Shown one piece after another: positions 1-11,658 of a DNA stretch of 64,000 bases (its first letter is position 1; every line of letters starts with the position of its first letter). A program made the position numbers and the translations under genes. The stretch is from Nectonema munidae. Taxonomy: Eukaryota > Nematomorpha > Nectonematoida > Nectonematidae. Under the pieces are notes generated by a model that did no database searches, was not told the DNA's origin, and saw only the letters and a program-made list of their open reading frames with translations. Location: NCBI GenBank assembly GCA_030549495.1, contig JAUIRK010001039.1, forward strand, positions 372,001 to 436,000, read 5' to 3'.

Positions 1-222
1 TGATGTTCATTGCTTCAATCGTTGCCTGGATGTCCAAAAGTGACTCTAGTACATCATGTCCACCAGCAAACTTCATGTAGTTGATGACGTCCTTCAGTAC
101 GGATTGGCACTTTGACATGGTGATCATTTCTTCTTTGGCAGCTTCTGGCTCGGAAATATCATCATCTGTAGATTCATCTGAAGTGCTGTGGCTAAGTACT
201 GTAACTGCAGGACCGTCCAACT
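1..222 (-). pseudogene. Possible Tigger/pogo-like transposase C-terminal tail (partial)
   Basis: The minus strand is open from the window edge for about 72 codons and leaves the window. It reads as an acidic, Ser/Thr-rich stretch (STSDESTDDDISEPEA) followed by a helical segment with Leu/Ile/Met spacing (SVLKDVINYMKFAGGHDVLE). That layout, acidic linker then a short amphipathic helix, is typical of the C-terminus of Tigger/Jerky-type transposases, but no catalytic residue is in view. It could equally be the tail of a host gene. The rest lies outside the window on the left. Confidence 0.28.
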
Positions 223-689
223 AACCCTAACCCTTAGAAAGAGAGAAAGATCATTTATGACGCCAGCTTAGACATTGACTGAAGAGTGCTACGATTTTGC
301 AGTGCAAAGATTCCTTTAGTTTACATTACTTTTGTCCTTTATGTTTGTACTCATGGGAGAGTGTGTCTCCCAATGAGCACTATCACAATTCATACCATAT
401 GACATGCGCTTATCTGACAGTTAATTGGCGTGCTGGTGCCCTGCAGATCTGGGGCTAATAACGACCGCTATTTAGCGGGTATAATATGAACGTCTGGGAA
501 CTCGAATGAGCAGCCGTTGGCCGCGTTGTGCAGGTGGCCGTTCTATCAAGGCCGTTGATAATGTGATTCGGTACGGGACCGTTTCAAGGTGGCTTTTAAG
601 AGCAGGTTTAACTGTATTTAGATGTTTATTTATAGATTACAACACTGAGATGGATGATTCTGTGTTTCTTGAACAAGCGACTTCTAAAT
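223..689. other. No recognisable gene
   Basis: Mixed-composition DNA. The only structure seen is a short palindrome near 464-478 (CCGCTATTTAGCGG). A reading frame at 506-733 has no family features until its last third, which may be the start of the piggyBac remnant that follows. Confidence 0.4.
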
Positions 690-930
690 TAATGACTCTA
701 CCATTCGAACTAAATTTTGTATTATCTCTTTAATGTCTTACGTTGGGAAAACGCAACCTCAAAATAAAGATAGGCCTTTGGTCTAACTTTATATTGTGGT
801 TAATATCGAGAACAATAAAAGATTGCGTTGTAGGCACTGCAAATCTCAAACTAATAAAAAATGTGAAAGATGCGGAGTCGGCCTACATGTAAAGTGCTTC
901 AAAATATATCATACAAATAAACCGGGAAAC
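690..930 (+). pseudogene. piggyBac transposase C-terminal cysteine-rich domain remnant
   Basis: Around 815-925 the plus strand reads CRHCKSQTNKKCERCGVG followed by LHVKCFKIYHTNKPG. The spacing CxxC...CxxCxVxLHxxCFxxYH is the RING-like zinc domain that ends piggyBac (PGBD) transposases and binds the element's end repeats. The DDD catalytic core is missing here. Nothing upstream can be joined to it with confidence, so this is a 5'-truncated piece. Two longer piggyBac fossils lie at 31-35 kb; this piece is not an obvious copy of either. Confidence 0.45.
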
Positions 931-2205
931 TTTTCAATGTATGCTTAAAACTGTTTTCTTTTGTTTTTGCATGTCCTTTATTTTGTATTTTGTTTAAAAT
1001 AAACATGTTATATTTCTTATATAGTATATGCTTCTTTCAAAATTAGTTCCGAATATTCCTTATAAGGGACTCCCTAGAATTTACTTATCACTTAGTATTT
1101 CATTGAAAATTAACCTCAACTGAAAATATAACACCCGCTAAAATACAAACTGTACAGGAATTGCAAGGGATTAACTGTAATTTTATGTATGAAGATTAAC
1201 TCCAAACTGGTTAAAGCACTTTATATTAATTTTCATGACTATGAAATGAATTTTTCAAAGAAGTTATCATTTTTCATGAATCTGTTCAACGTTGCGTTAA
1301 TGCAACAGGGTTTTTTTGTGGTAAAAAAAAATTTTTTTTTCTATTTTTTTCTTTCATTACTTTTTCAAGTCTTAATTACACGACATACAAATTTTTACTA
1401 TTTTATTCTGAAAAATAAACCTTGGACAAAAGCAGTCTATTTATTTTCAAGTTCAAAAAAGAGTGAGGCAAATGTTTCTAACAATTGCAAAAGTTGGTAT
1501 TTTGAAATCACAAATAAATTGGATTTTAAAAATTAATAATACAAGAGAAGGACTAATTAAGGATTTAATTTTTGAATAATTATCGGTTTGAATTTGTTGA
1601 AAAAATATTTCTATCTCTTTGCTCTGAGATATACCATAATCATTCCGATATTAGAATTAGATATGATAATTTTTCAGATCTAAATTGTTTATCGGTAATT
1701 TTCTCGACACAAAATATGGAAAAAAATTCTTGGCCATTAACATTCAATAAAAATTTTAGTCGTAATAATAAATCTTATAAAAAAAACACTCATCCTAAGT
1801 TTCAAAAGAGAAATATTTTATAGAATCAAAGAAACCAAAAATTAATTATCAATTTAATACTGGTTAGTAAGGTATAGTTATATTAATATTTCTGTATATC
1901 TATCTAAATTTTTAATTTAAATATTTTTATGCAACTCATCAGCCATCTCCACTTGCATTTTCTTAACTCATCGTATCATCCACTAAGATTGTATCGAACA
2001 TAGATGAATGAAAACTGTCGAGATTAATATTGCTTTACAATACGCATCCGCATGCTTTTTTTCCACGCGTATTTATTGGTGTTATTACGCATCCTGACAT
2101 AGGCTTGATTCGTGCATAGCTAAATTCACTTCATTACATCTTGTGTTAATCTCCTTCCAACCGATTTGTTACTATCGCGTGTAGCACACAGAGATTAACC
2201 CTATT
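931..2205. other. AT-rich DNA without a recognisable gene
   Basis: Two plus-strand open stretches (1189-1536 and 1572-1823) are rich in Phe, Asn, Lys and Ile, as expected from base composition. I recognise no domain in either. Stops separate them and no splice sites link them. They may be old LINE ORF1 remains, but that is only a guess. Confidence 0.4.
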
Positions 2206-2210
2206 AGTGC

Positions 2211-2226
2211 TGGGGGGGGGGGGGGG
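2211..2226. repeat. Poly-G run
   Basis: About 15 consecutive G next to the start of a C-rich, T-poor plus-strand tract. Similar G runs near 25.57 kb and 27.41 kb sit beside hAT-like element ends, so this may also mark a transposon terminus. Confidence 0.7.
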
Positions 2227-2229
2227 CGT

Positions 2230-2880
2230 TTTTACTACCTTGAAAATTTACCCCATACTCAACTCAAATATGCGACCACAAATTCTTAGCACTCAACTCC
2301 ATAAAACACCAACGCAATTCAAATGCGCATCACCAACTCTGAATTTTTACCGACGTCTCAAAATCAAACCGCTGATTGCGCCCTTTTTAATCACAATACA
2401 AGTATTCCCTTCTTCATACAACAAATGCACATTGCACACACACAATAAAACCCCTGACATCATGCAATCACATTATTGAAAACTTAATCATCAATTCAAG
2501 CACATAATATTTACAACTTGACAGAAAAATCAGCATTTCAACAAAAATGCTTGCCAAAAAATTAATCAACCTTAACTTTATATGCACTAAAACATTACTC
2601 TTCCTCGCAACATAATAAGATGGTTCACCTCACATTGCCCATGTTATGGCTAGTTCTAATGTTAATTTACATTCTAACCCTTTTAGCAGATTTGGCTGCC
2701 CTCATATTGAACCTCCAATTCACATTATTCTCTATTGTCCAATATTTCCATCAGAACGAACCAAACTCTTTGAAAAAGCACATTTACATTTTAAAGTTCT
2801 TCTCCCCTCTCTACTAGACTTCTTATCATACCCCAAGATCATTCAACACATCTCTCTCTTCCTATAATAGAACGATTACG
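2230..2880 (+). pseudogene. R1/I-like LINE ORF2 C-terminal remnant
   Basis: At 2646-2867 the plus strand reads CPHIEPPIHIILYCPIFPSE then RTKLFEKAHLHFKVLLPSLL. This resembles the zinc-knuckle tail after the RT of R1/I-type non-LTR retrotransposons (CxxC...E...H.L..CP.F...R..L). Base composition (A/C-rich, T-poor on this strand) differs sharply from the surrounding AT-rich DNA. It matches the LINE piece at 6.06-6.9 kb, so both probably come from one family. They lie in reversed order (C-terminal piece first), so they are separate copies. Stops and frame changes are present. Confidence 0.4.
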
Positions 2881-3359
2881 CTCTACCCACTAACACTTAA
2901 CTCCACCTTTATCAAACACCATTGCATAACCACACACAAGCAACCTCACTAAGCTTTCATACTTCTATATTAGATCATAAACCCACTTCCCATCTTTACT
3001 AATCTACAAGTTAGCAATTGACGCAAGCATATCAACCTACGTTGGAAGCTGCTTAGAGATCTCCTACCTGCCTATATACCTACTGTGCTGCAGAACGTAA
3101 AAGCGAAACAAAATGAAGAACCTACAATAGGCTTTATTCAACTAAATCTAATTATCTGAAAACAAAGAAAAAACAATTAATATAAAATAATATTACCAAA
3201 GGTAATTAAGCGGTTGAACACAAAAGGATATTAAAAAGATCAAACCATAAAGAAAGGAAGTGCAGCCATTTTGAACTTGAATTGAAACAGAAGAACACAA
3301 CTTAAAACAAATACAGATCACCACGCTCGCCTCACACAAATGAAATACAGATTTATAAG
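2881..3359. other. Spacer, no gene seen
   Basis: C-rich tail of the LINE piece, then AT-rich DNA up to the gypsy fossil. No RNA gene or coding signal is seen. A long terminal repeat of the neighbouring element could lie here, but I found no matching second copy. Confidence 0.4.
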
Positions 3360-6060
3360 TTCAAACGGTGAACAGGCTTAGCTGTTCTTTGAGAACGACG
3401 AAGAGGAGGTAATTGGAAGAATTAGTACTATCAATTTCTGATGGAGAAGAAGAAACTTTAGGAGCCATAACATCTAGAGATGGAGCATATGTAGAATTTT
3501 GAACTTTGATCAAATCCTGAGGGTCGCTATTCGCGAATTCTTTGCCTCGACAAGTAATATCATGCACTTTCTCGAGAGCATCATCGTTATAAGTCTTGGA
3601 TAGCGTGTCAAGTGGCGTAAAGCTACAGAATCCTCTCGGTCGTTACTGCGTCGGATCCTAGCATGGGTGGGATTAGCTTCAATGAGTTGTACAACTTCAA
3701 CATTTGGATCATACTTGGTTCTTCCCACCTCACTTCACCAGGCTCATAAAGGCAAGACGGTAGAGCAGTTCCCGAGGAAGAACGCCTTTCAAAATTAAAC
3801 ATACGCTCGTGAGGAGTGACGTTAGTAGAGGTGCAGAGCAGAGATCGGATGGCATGAAGAGATTCCGTTAGAACATCTTGGCAAGCGTTCGGGGGTAGTT
3901 TCCTGGACTTCAATGCTAGAGAAACAATATCCCATATAATGCCATTGTAACGTTCACATTGGCTGTTACCTGTCGGATTGTACGCTGTAGTGTTGCTATT
4001 ACCAATTCCAAAGCGAAGTAAAAATTCTTTGAACTCAAATGACATAAACGAAGTTCCACACGATCGGAGTGGATGAATGAAAGAAGTCCAAAGATGGAGA
4101 AAAGAGTTGTAAGACACTAAATGGCAGTTTGAGAAGTACAATCTCGACAAGGGAACGCAAAGGGAAAGCAGCTATACTCATCTACAACAGTAAAAATATA
4201 ACAAGAAGACACTGGAAGTGGTCCCTTGTAGTCAACGGAGAGACGTTGAAACGGAGCAGTGGCACGAAAAAGAGTATTGTCAGAGGGCTTTAAAGTTGTT
4301 TTACCTTGGCGCAAACGACGCAATCAGATACAGCGCGTCTGACTACATCAAAAGAGTACGGAATGTTTCTTGAACGCACAAAATGCCAAAAGCGTTGTAT
4401 TCCAGGATGAACTAGGAGGTCATGTACGCATTTCAATTCTTCCAACGAAGAGACCGCACGAAGAGTCACGATGTTCTCTCTCCCAGGCCGGTGTTTTTTT
4501 CCATAATTTTTTCCCTTTTTATTTTTCCTTTGTTAGTAGTCGAGAACATGAAGGAGACTGCCTGCTGGTCAGTAATGATAGTAAATGCTTACCTGCAAGA
4601 ATGCCTTTCCATTTACGTATGCACTCAACGATGGCATATGTTCCTTTTCGACTATATGATGGCGTACCTCCAAATTATTCAGTGAGCGTGAAAAGAACAC
4701 CACTGGCCGTCAAGCTTGAAGAAGAGTGCCTTCGATGGCTTTCTCTGAATCGTCCGTTTAAATAACTTTTCTAAGATTTTACAGCAGCAGGAGGCATAGG
4801 GAATACTTTGTTTTCGACAAGCGGCCCAATTTTGGTTGAGTAGTTTGGTAGCCATTTCGAATAATAGGCAAACATGCCAATGCATCTTTGCAATCCTTTG
4901 GAGTCAGAAGAAGGAGGCATTTCTAAAAGAGGCCTCATGCGATCAGGATTGAGAATTCCATCACATTTGCTGAAGACAAGAACATTGATGGATGAGAGGG
5001 AAAACTTCGACTTTTTTTGTTCAGCTCAAGATTATACTTTGATGCAGCTTCTAATAAACTATGAAGATTAAGATCGTGCTATTTCTTCGTTTTCCCACAA
5101 ATAGTAATATCATCTAAATAGGAAAAAGTGCCGGTAACGTCATTATCAACAATGAAAGAATTCGTGAAACGCTGGAAGGCAGAAACACCATTCGTAACGC
5201 CCATTGGTAAAAGCTTGAACTGATATAATTGATTGGCGGCTTAAAAGGCAGTATACGGACGATTTTCGGGACAAATTTCGTTTTGTTAATAAGCTTTTGA
5301 GAGATCGATGATACTAAAGAATCGATACAGAGCTATTTGATTAACGATGTCTTCGATTCAAGGTAAAGGTTAAGCGCTTGATTGTTTTGGAGAAATCTAC
5401 CACCAAGCGTTTCTTTTTGTTAGGAGATGAGGTAATTACAACTTGAGCTGGCCAGGGAGAATAACTATGCTCGATTACATCATCATCAAGCAACTGTTTG
5501 ATCTCTTTTCCAATCAATCGCGCTCCTTCAGCACTATAACTGAGAGACTTTGTGATAATAGGGAAACAATTACGAGTTAGATTGCGAAAAAGTTTTATAG
5601 GAGAACACTTTACCTTAGCCAAAGCACAAACATTTAATGGATCTTGAGATCCTCCAAAGGAAACATTTACACTTTCATGCAATTTAAGAAATGAAACTCC
5701 AAGTATTAGATCAGTACATAAATCAGGAAGAACGGTAAAACCAATGTTATTGTATTTTGGCCATTAAAAGTAAAACCTTCTATGCAATTATTACTGAGTT
5801 TTAAAGAAAGTGCAGATGAAGCCATAGACACAGTAGAATATTGTTTGAATGTAGGCAATTCGAGTTTCCATACAATACTGTTACTAATGAAGTTGTCAGA
5901 GCTACCGGTATCTATAGGGGCGCTCAGAAGACAACCTCTTAGTTCCACAGATTTGGTGATGGGAAGAGATTTGACACTATCTTTAACACTAACCAAAACG
6001 ATAGTCGAAGAATGCATTTTAAATATTCTAATAATCCCACCCCCAAACATGACATAAAAA
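3360..6060 (-). mobile_element. Ty3/gypsy LTR retrotransposon fossil (minus strand, broken)
   Basis: Old virus-like element read on the minus strand. From high to low coordinate the parts are: aspartic protease (active-site DTGSSDNF near 5.9 kb), start of reverse transcriptase (about 5.34-5.68 kb), decayed RT/RNase H (about 4.4-5.3 kb), integrase core (about 3.62-4.32 kb, with VDYKGPLP and AYNPTGNSQCERYNGIIW) and an integrase C-terminal tail (to about 3.36 kb). The integrase is closest in style to gypsy families common in cnidarians and arthropods. No gag and no flanking LTR pair are recognised. The element is broken, with at least half a dozen breaks, so it is inactive and old. It lies between two R1-like LINE pieces. 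Confidence 0.8.
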
Positions 6061-6897
6061 ATTTTTGGATCTCTATCTTCCACAATCTTAAATCTAGACT
6101 AGGCAAAACCACACTCACTACAGACTCAACTGAAAAACTTGAAGAATCTGCACTCCACCATATTCATTATTTAGTATTCATGCAGCAACTCCTACAAACC
6201 AAACATCCAAGAGACGGCATGCTCCATTCTGGAATAAAACATTAAATTACATCAAAAAACTCCTACGTAAAGAATCAAAAAACCGGAGGCAAAACAACTC
6301 CCATCAAAACATTCATCAATACCTAGCCCTCAAAAAGAAATGTGAACTAGAAATCAAACAAGCCAAAAGACAATGATAGGAAAATTTCTGCAATCAAACA
6401 CCATCAAAACCATGGGTTATCATCAACAAACTTACACACAATAAACACCCTGCATCACTCTCAAATTTATTCTCTAACGATGACACTTGCACTCATATCA
6501 ATCATCCACTTCTCAATACACTATTCCCGACAGACAACATTGATCATACGCTCAAGAATGAAATCAAATACCTACCTTTCAAACAATATTATATACTCCT
6601 TTCCCAAAATCACAACCAGAGAACTGAACAAAACTATACACTCCATGCGAACCAGTCCTTCCAGCAGCCTTAACCATATATCCATTAAACATATAAAGAA
6701 AGTCTATCACATTTTACACCTCCACCTTCTTAAATCTACAATGTTTGCCTGCTACTTCTCTGTAAAATATGCAAACTAACACTAATTCCTAAACCGAACC
6801 GAGATCATAGTCAGAATAATAAATTGGAGACATATCTCCTTATTACCAACTTTAGGTAAAATTATTGAAAAAATTCTAAGAAAACATATCTACCATA
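6061..6897 (+). mobile_element. R1-like LINE fragment (linker and start of RT)
   Basis: The plus strand reads HAPFWNKTLNYIKKLLRKES and later a Lys-rich EIKQAKRQ motif, the region between endonuclease and RT in R1/I/Jockey-type ORF2. Further on come LIPKPNRD and WRHISLLPTLGKIIEKILRK, matching the RT opening IPKxGK...YRPISLLPxxxKxxEKIL. Several stops and frame changes occur within 830 bp. Composition is A/C-rich and T-poor, unlike neighbours. The copy is truncated at both ends: the gypsy fossil lies to the left, and the next LINE begins abruptly at 6,899. Confidence 0.55.
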
Positions 6898-7055
6898 TGG
6901 GTTCCTGTAATTCATGGGCACAAGCTTATTTCAAGTAAAAACTTTTTTCTATTCTAATAAAAACTTGTATCTTGCTTTTTCCAAGTATTTTATATCATTT
7001 TTTTCAATATTTAACTTATTTAAAGTTTTTGAATCTAAAACCATACCTTTTAGAT

Positions 7056-7634
7056 ATGAAAACCATATTTTGTCCACAATGTATGAAAACATATGTGAAA
7101 TATTTCATCACTTGTCGTATGTGTAATTTTACATATCACTTTAATTTTACTATCAATGTCTTGACATTGGTCATTTGTATTTTTCAAATGAATGTCCACC
7201 TGTAATCTGCTTTAATTGTCTGCATGCTACATTTGATTCTTAAAAATCAGTCCCTTAAATTTGAACTACTTCAAAAAAAATCCCCTTACTTTTGTATTAA
7301 AAATATAAATAATGATATAAAATTTGAAAATTTAAAAGAGTACATTTGTACTCAAAATGATCTAAATTCTAACAATATCCTAAATCTTTTTAAACTGTCT
7401 AGTAAGTCTAAACTAAAAGAAGTATATTCTAAAAAATATCTATATATAGATTCTTCTGCGTTTAAGTTAGAATTGTTACGATCTTTTATAAAGATATGTT
7501 ATAAATACGATCACATAGCTAAAGATTGCAGATCTAGCATTTCTGTTTGTAGGTTCTGTGGTTTGTCCCACATGTCTAACGAATGTTCAACACCCACATC
7601 TCTGTTTTGCTATAGGTGCATAGATATATCATAG
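7056..7634 (+). pseudogene. LINE ORF1 remnant with PHD-like and CCHC zinc motifs
   Basis: ORF1 of this LINE class encodes an RNA-binding nucleic-acid chaperone. Two parts are visible. Near 7,056-7,160 a Cys/His pattern (CPQCMKTYVKYFITCRMCN then YHFNF) looks like a PHD-type finger. In 7,224-7,634 the C-terminal third reads CYKYDHIAKDCRSSISVCRFCG and ends with further Cys residues, which fits zinc knuckles. The two parts are in different frames, so at least one frameshift is present. ORF1 stops just before the endonuclease region. Confidence 0.55.
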
Positions 7635-7775
7635 ATGAAAATGATTGTTAGGAACACTTCAAATGAAAGCATTGACTTATAGTTTGTATCTGAATATTCT
7701 AGTTTCTTTTATTTTAATTCCTCACATATAATTGAAGATGATAATTTACCATATTTTATAAAAAGCTTTGTTATT

Positions 7776-8205
7776 ATGAGTCTTAATTCTCAATCACTTA
7801 ACTCTAAATTTGATGAATTATGCTTGTTAATAAATAGTATCAACAATATAAATAGAAACTATATATCGGTAGTATGCATTCAAGAAACTTGGCTTCACTC
7901 TCTAGTTAATTATTTTGATTTTTCTAAGTATAATTTTGTCTCTCAACCATGTTCCATGTCTTCTCACTCTGGACTTGAATTTTTTGTTCTTAAATCGCTT
8001 TTGTATAATACAGGAACATTTAAATTTAGTTCATCTACTTTTGACGTTTTTTCAATGGAATGAACTCTACCTCATCAAAAAAAGTTCTTGTTCACAACTT
8101 ATATCTGATTTTGAAATAATGATTTTGAATGGTGATCTGAATATTGATCTTTTTAAATATAGCAAATCTTCTCTGGTTCGAAGTTATTTTGATCTTATTT
8201 TGTGA
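7776..8205 (+). pseudogene. LINE ORF2 APE endonuclease remnant
   Basis: The first half (7,776-8,063) carries SLNSQSLNSKFDEL and VVCIQETWLH. These contain the N and QE active-site motifs of the AP-endonuclease-like domain that nicks target DNA. The second part (to 8,205) carries ILNGDLNIDL, the GDFN/GDLN motif, in another frame. The spacing is shorter than in an intact domain, so the middle is deleted. A weak TLIDNIIING match follows near 8,256-8,285, close to the final part of the domain. Confidence 0.65.
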
Positions 8206-8570
8206 TATTCATTTAAGTTTACTATTTCTAAATCCACAAGGCCGCAGGTTTCAACCTTAATCGACAATATTATTATTAATGGATCCTTAAAATATAATAG
8301 TTAGGTCTTACACTCAAAATCTCCGACCATATTCCGGTTTTCGTCTCACTTCCTATAGGCATGAGTAATAAAGTTTTTACTAAAAAGATATTTCTTAGGT
8401 CAAAATTCATTGGTATGGTAGTCATTTAACTTCCTTCAAGCTCTTGAGCCCTATTTTTTGGCACCTAATATATTTTTTGCTTATTTCTTAAGTTTTTTGT
8501 CATCCTTTATATCCGAGTGCACAATCAATATTGAATCTCGTAAAAACAAATACAAACATTTTTCAAATGC

Positions 8571-10257
8571 TTGGATGACCTCAGGTTTGTTAAAATCAAT
8601 AAAGATAATTTATTTAGAAGTTTGAAAAAACAACCTAACAATACTTACTTACGTGTCAAATATCTTTATTATCGTAACAAATTGAAAACCCTTATAAAAG
8701 TTAGTAAAAATAATTATTTTTCTAAATATTTTAACTGTAAATCAAATTGGAAAAGACTTAACTCTTTATTTTGCAAAAACAATAATAGTAATTTACAAGT
8801 TAATTTAGACACAAATATTGAAAGCAGTGATAAAGAGGTAGCTGACGCATTTATAGATCACTTTACTATGAATAACATAACTCCACAATCAAAGGATTAT
8901 GTTAAATACATTGATATTAACCCGTTAACGCCCATGTCGACTTTACAAAAATAAAATCGTCTGCGTTTATCAAAGCTCTTTAATACAAATCTTCTGCTTT
9001 ACATTAGATATCGAGATGTAAATTAAAATTGTAAATATTCTGGTCGTTAAGGAGACTATTTTTTCTTTTCGAAACATAGATCTTTATGAGTTAATTGATG
9101 TAGTTAGAAATACCAAAAACAATGACTCAAAGGATTACCATGGAATTTCTTTTAGTCTGTTTAAACAAGTTTTCCCATACATATATGAAGTATTACTTTT
9201 GGGCTTTAATGCCTGCCTTACTCGAGCCACTTTTCCTTCTGTTTTTAAAACTACGAAAATTATACCCACTTTTAAAAAGGGAAACAAAAACTGCTTGAAT
9301 AACTATCGACCTATTTCTCTTGTACCGATTATAAGTAAAGTGTTTGAAAAATTGATTTATAATCAAATATACAATTATTTTAAACAAAATAAGTACCTAT
9401 ATAACAAACAATTTGGGTTTCGCCAAAAATATTCTACTCAATTACTTCATTCCTTGTTTTTAAATCAAATATATCAAAAACTTGATTTAAACATACCCAT
9501 ATGTGCACTATTTATTGACCTTTCTAAGGCTTTTGATTCCATAGACCACAAAATTTTTCTAAATAAACTCGATTTGTATGGGTTATCTTCTTCTGCACTC
9601 TCTCTTATAAAAAATTATCTGAAAAATAGGTACTGTACTGTATCAGTTAATGGTACTTTCTCAAAATTCAAAACACTTTGTTGTGGAGTTCCCCAAGGAT
9701 CAATTATAGGTCCTTTGATGTTTTCAATATTTATTAATGATATAAAAAATGAAAAATCTTTTATTGATAAATTTTTATATGCAGACAATATTTCTGTCAT
9801 TTTTTCCTTGAGCGATCCTCTTTTGAATCACAAAATTGACAGTTTCTTCAGTTGGTTTTTATCAAATTCTCTTAAAGTAAACATGAGCAAATGCAAAGGG
9901 TTATGCTTCAAAAATTGTTCGCTTTTGAAAAATTTTTGTTTTCCCTTTGTGTTTGTTTCAAAATTTAATTTTCTAGGACTTGTCATAGATAAGAACTTAA
10001 AAAATTGGAAAGCCCATAATGATTATATACTTAGTAAAATGAACTGTATTATTGGAAAATTTAAACAATGTAGAAGTATACTTCCTGTTCAGACGAAATT
10101 TTTATTATATAAAACTTTATATCTTCTCAATTTAGCATACAGTTTAATAAACTATGGTCACCGTTTGAGTAAGAAAATTGTCTCTTCCCAAAAAAAAATT
10201 ATTAGAATAGTTTTTAATAAACCTTATTTATCACATAGAAATATGTTATTTTTTTAA
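8571..10257 (+). pseudogene. LINE ORF2 linker and reverse transcriptase, MITE-interrupted
   Basis: The linker (8,571-8,954) is Lys/Asn-rich. After the MITE, frame 9,199-10,257 (352 codons) holds most of the RT: NNYRPISLVPIISKVFEKLI, ALFIDLSKAFDSIDHKIF, CCGVPQGSIIGPLMFSIFIN and LYADNISVIF. The catalytic YADD box is YADN here, losing the second aspartate. RT domains of this clade copy the element's RNA at the nicked target. The reading frame ends at 10,257, before the usual C-terminal segment, which continues decayed to about 10,600. Confidence 0.85.
8917..9050 (-). mobile_element. piggyBac-type MITE (type 1) inside the LINE RT region
   Basis: This 134-bp insert is bounded by TTAA on both sides (8,917-8,920 and 9,047-9,050). 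It starts TTAACCCGTTAACGCCC and carries the family core (ATCGTCTGCG... CTTCTGCTTTACATTAGATA). The same core occurs at 46.07, 54.88 and 63.69 kb, and in reverse at 23.99 kb. It separates the LINE linker from the RT block; LINE coding resumes after the second TTAA. TTAA duplication is the hallmark of piggyBac transposase. Confidence 0.7.
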
Positions 10258-10893
10258 CAATGAAACTCTTAAATGTTACGATATTTATATAACTCAATGT
10301 GTTCTATTTTTCTTTAAATTTAAAAACAAACTATTGCCTGAAATCTTTAATAATTGGTTCACTATCAAAAATGAAAGCTGCCCCTACCAACTTCGCATTT
10401 CCTTACACTCCCTACTTGCACTCTCGTCAAATCCAAAATGTCTCCATGCTACAGAATTTCTAAACTTGTGAATTTAATGCATCATCACAATCTTGATTTT
10501 TCAATTTCTATCAAAACCTTTAAACGTATCCTTAAGGCATTCATCATAAGATTACAACTATGTTTGTCAAAAGGAACAGTGTTATGTTTGTTTCAGCATT
10601 TAGCATAGCTTAACACTGTTTATGAACATTTATTCATTTACTATACTTTTTTTTCTTTTCATTCCTTTATTGTATTTAATTGTATATATATATAACTTTG
10701 TTTCTATATTTGACATTATATATGACAAAATATATGATGCACATCGATCTTTCAATTAAATATATATTTACAATCGGCTCTGACCTTTAATATATATTTA
10801 GTGTGATTGAACTTTTGTATATTTACTTTTATATAAATTATTGTGCAAGTACAAATGTTAAATAGTGCAAATCAAATAAATTTCTTCTTCTTC

Positions 10894-11099
10894 TACATGC
10901 AATGGTTAGAACAAATTATTCATTCGAAGATTCACTTTCAGGATTGTCTCTTGCTATATTTTTTTCCTTATCTACAGTTAAAAAAATTTTGACTATATAT
11001 TTTATAATTAAATATTAAAACTAAATTTTCAAGCTTCCCTAAAAAAATATGACAAACATCTAACATTCATTGTAATTTTTCATGAAGATGTAGTCTGTA
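10894..11099. other. Spacer, no gene seen
   Basis: AT-rich DNA between the LINE tail and a GCTTCC-rich block. No coding or RNA signal. Confidence 0.4.
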
Positions 11100-11300
11100 T
11101 AGCAGAGATGGGAAGCGTTAAAAAAACCAACGCTTCCTTCAAAATTTTGGTGCTTCCGCTTCCAAGACCTAAAATCATACCGCTTTCTATAAAATGTTGA
11201 TTTTCCCGCTTCCAACAATCAAAAAACCAAATCCGTTCCTATGAATTTTTAACAATTCCGCTTCCAACCTTAACAGTCAAAATTTTCTTTTCGACTTGAA
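11100..11300. repeat. GCTTCC-rich block, possible hAT terminus
   Basis: Starts AGCAGAGATGGGAAGCGTTAA and repeats CGCTTCC/GCTTCC at least six times within about 170 bp. Repeated short subterminal motifs after a TAGAGATGGG-like start are common at hAT ends. No matching opposite terminus was found, so the assignment is tentative. Confidence 0.3.
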
Positions 11301-11483
11301 GCAGATTAATCTGATAGTTCAAAAAGTAGCGCCTCAATGAAGCCCCCCTTAAAATTTTTGCTTAGCGGGGGAACTGAACTAAACTTACAACTTGAAAATT
11401 TAAATTCAACAAAATAATTACGAGACCGCCATAACAACAATTGAGGCTCGGACTGAACAGAAAAAAAACAAATAATAAAATTT

Positions 11484-11604
11484 AAAAAATATTTTTGAAA
11501 AAAATGATATAAAATTCTTGAAAAAAGCAAGATATAAGTTTTTATTAGAATAGAAAAAAGTTTTTTACTTAAAATTAGCTAGTGCCTACGAATTACAGGA
11601 ACCC
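11484..11604 (-). repeat. Inverted copy of the 6.9-kb LINE 5' end
   Basis: Read on the minus strand this block (GGTTCCTGTAATTCGTAGGC...) matches 6,899-7,015 (GGTTCCTGTAATTCATGGGC...) over about 120 bp, including the CTATTCTAATAAAAACTT segment and a TATATCATTTTTTTCAA segment. Beyond that the two diverge. It is either a second, truncated LINE copy in opposite orientation or the arm of a larger inverted repeat. Confidence 0.6.
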
Positions 11605-11658
11605 CTACCAAATAGGGGAACGGAATTGGCTCTGACCCGCCACACCCTCTATCTAGAA

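Larger units (their letters stand above)
6899..10893 (+). mobile_element. CR1/Jockey-like LINE, decayed near-full-length copy
   Basis: The order is a 5' region, ORF1 with zinc knuckles, ORF2 with APE endonuclease, linker, reverse transcriptase, a 3' UTR and a (TTC)n tail ending near 10,893. ORF2 is split by stops, an internal deletion in the endonuclease, and a piggyBac-type MITE at 8,917-9,050. The first 120 bp recur inverted at 11,484-11,604. Separate entries give the coding parts. The LINE at 19.4-23.6 kb has the same layout but differs in sequence and tail, so it is a related family. Confidence 0.85.

Noticed and set aside
506-733. 75-codon frame starting MSSRWPRCAGG
   Set aside because: No domain is seen; only the last third might belong to the piggyBac remnant.
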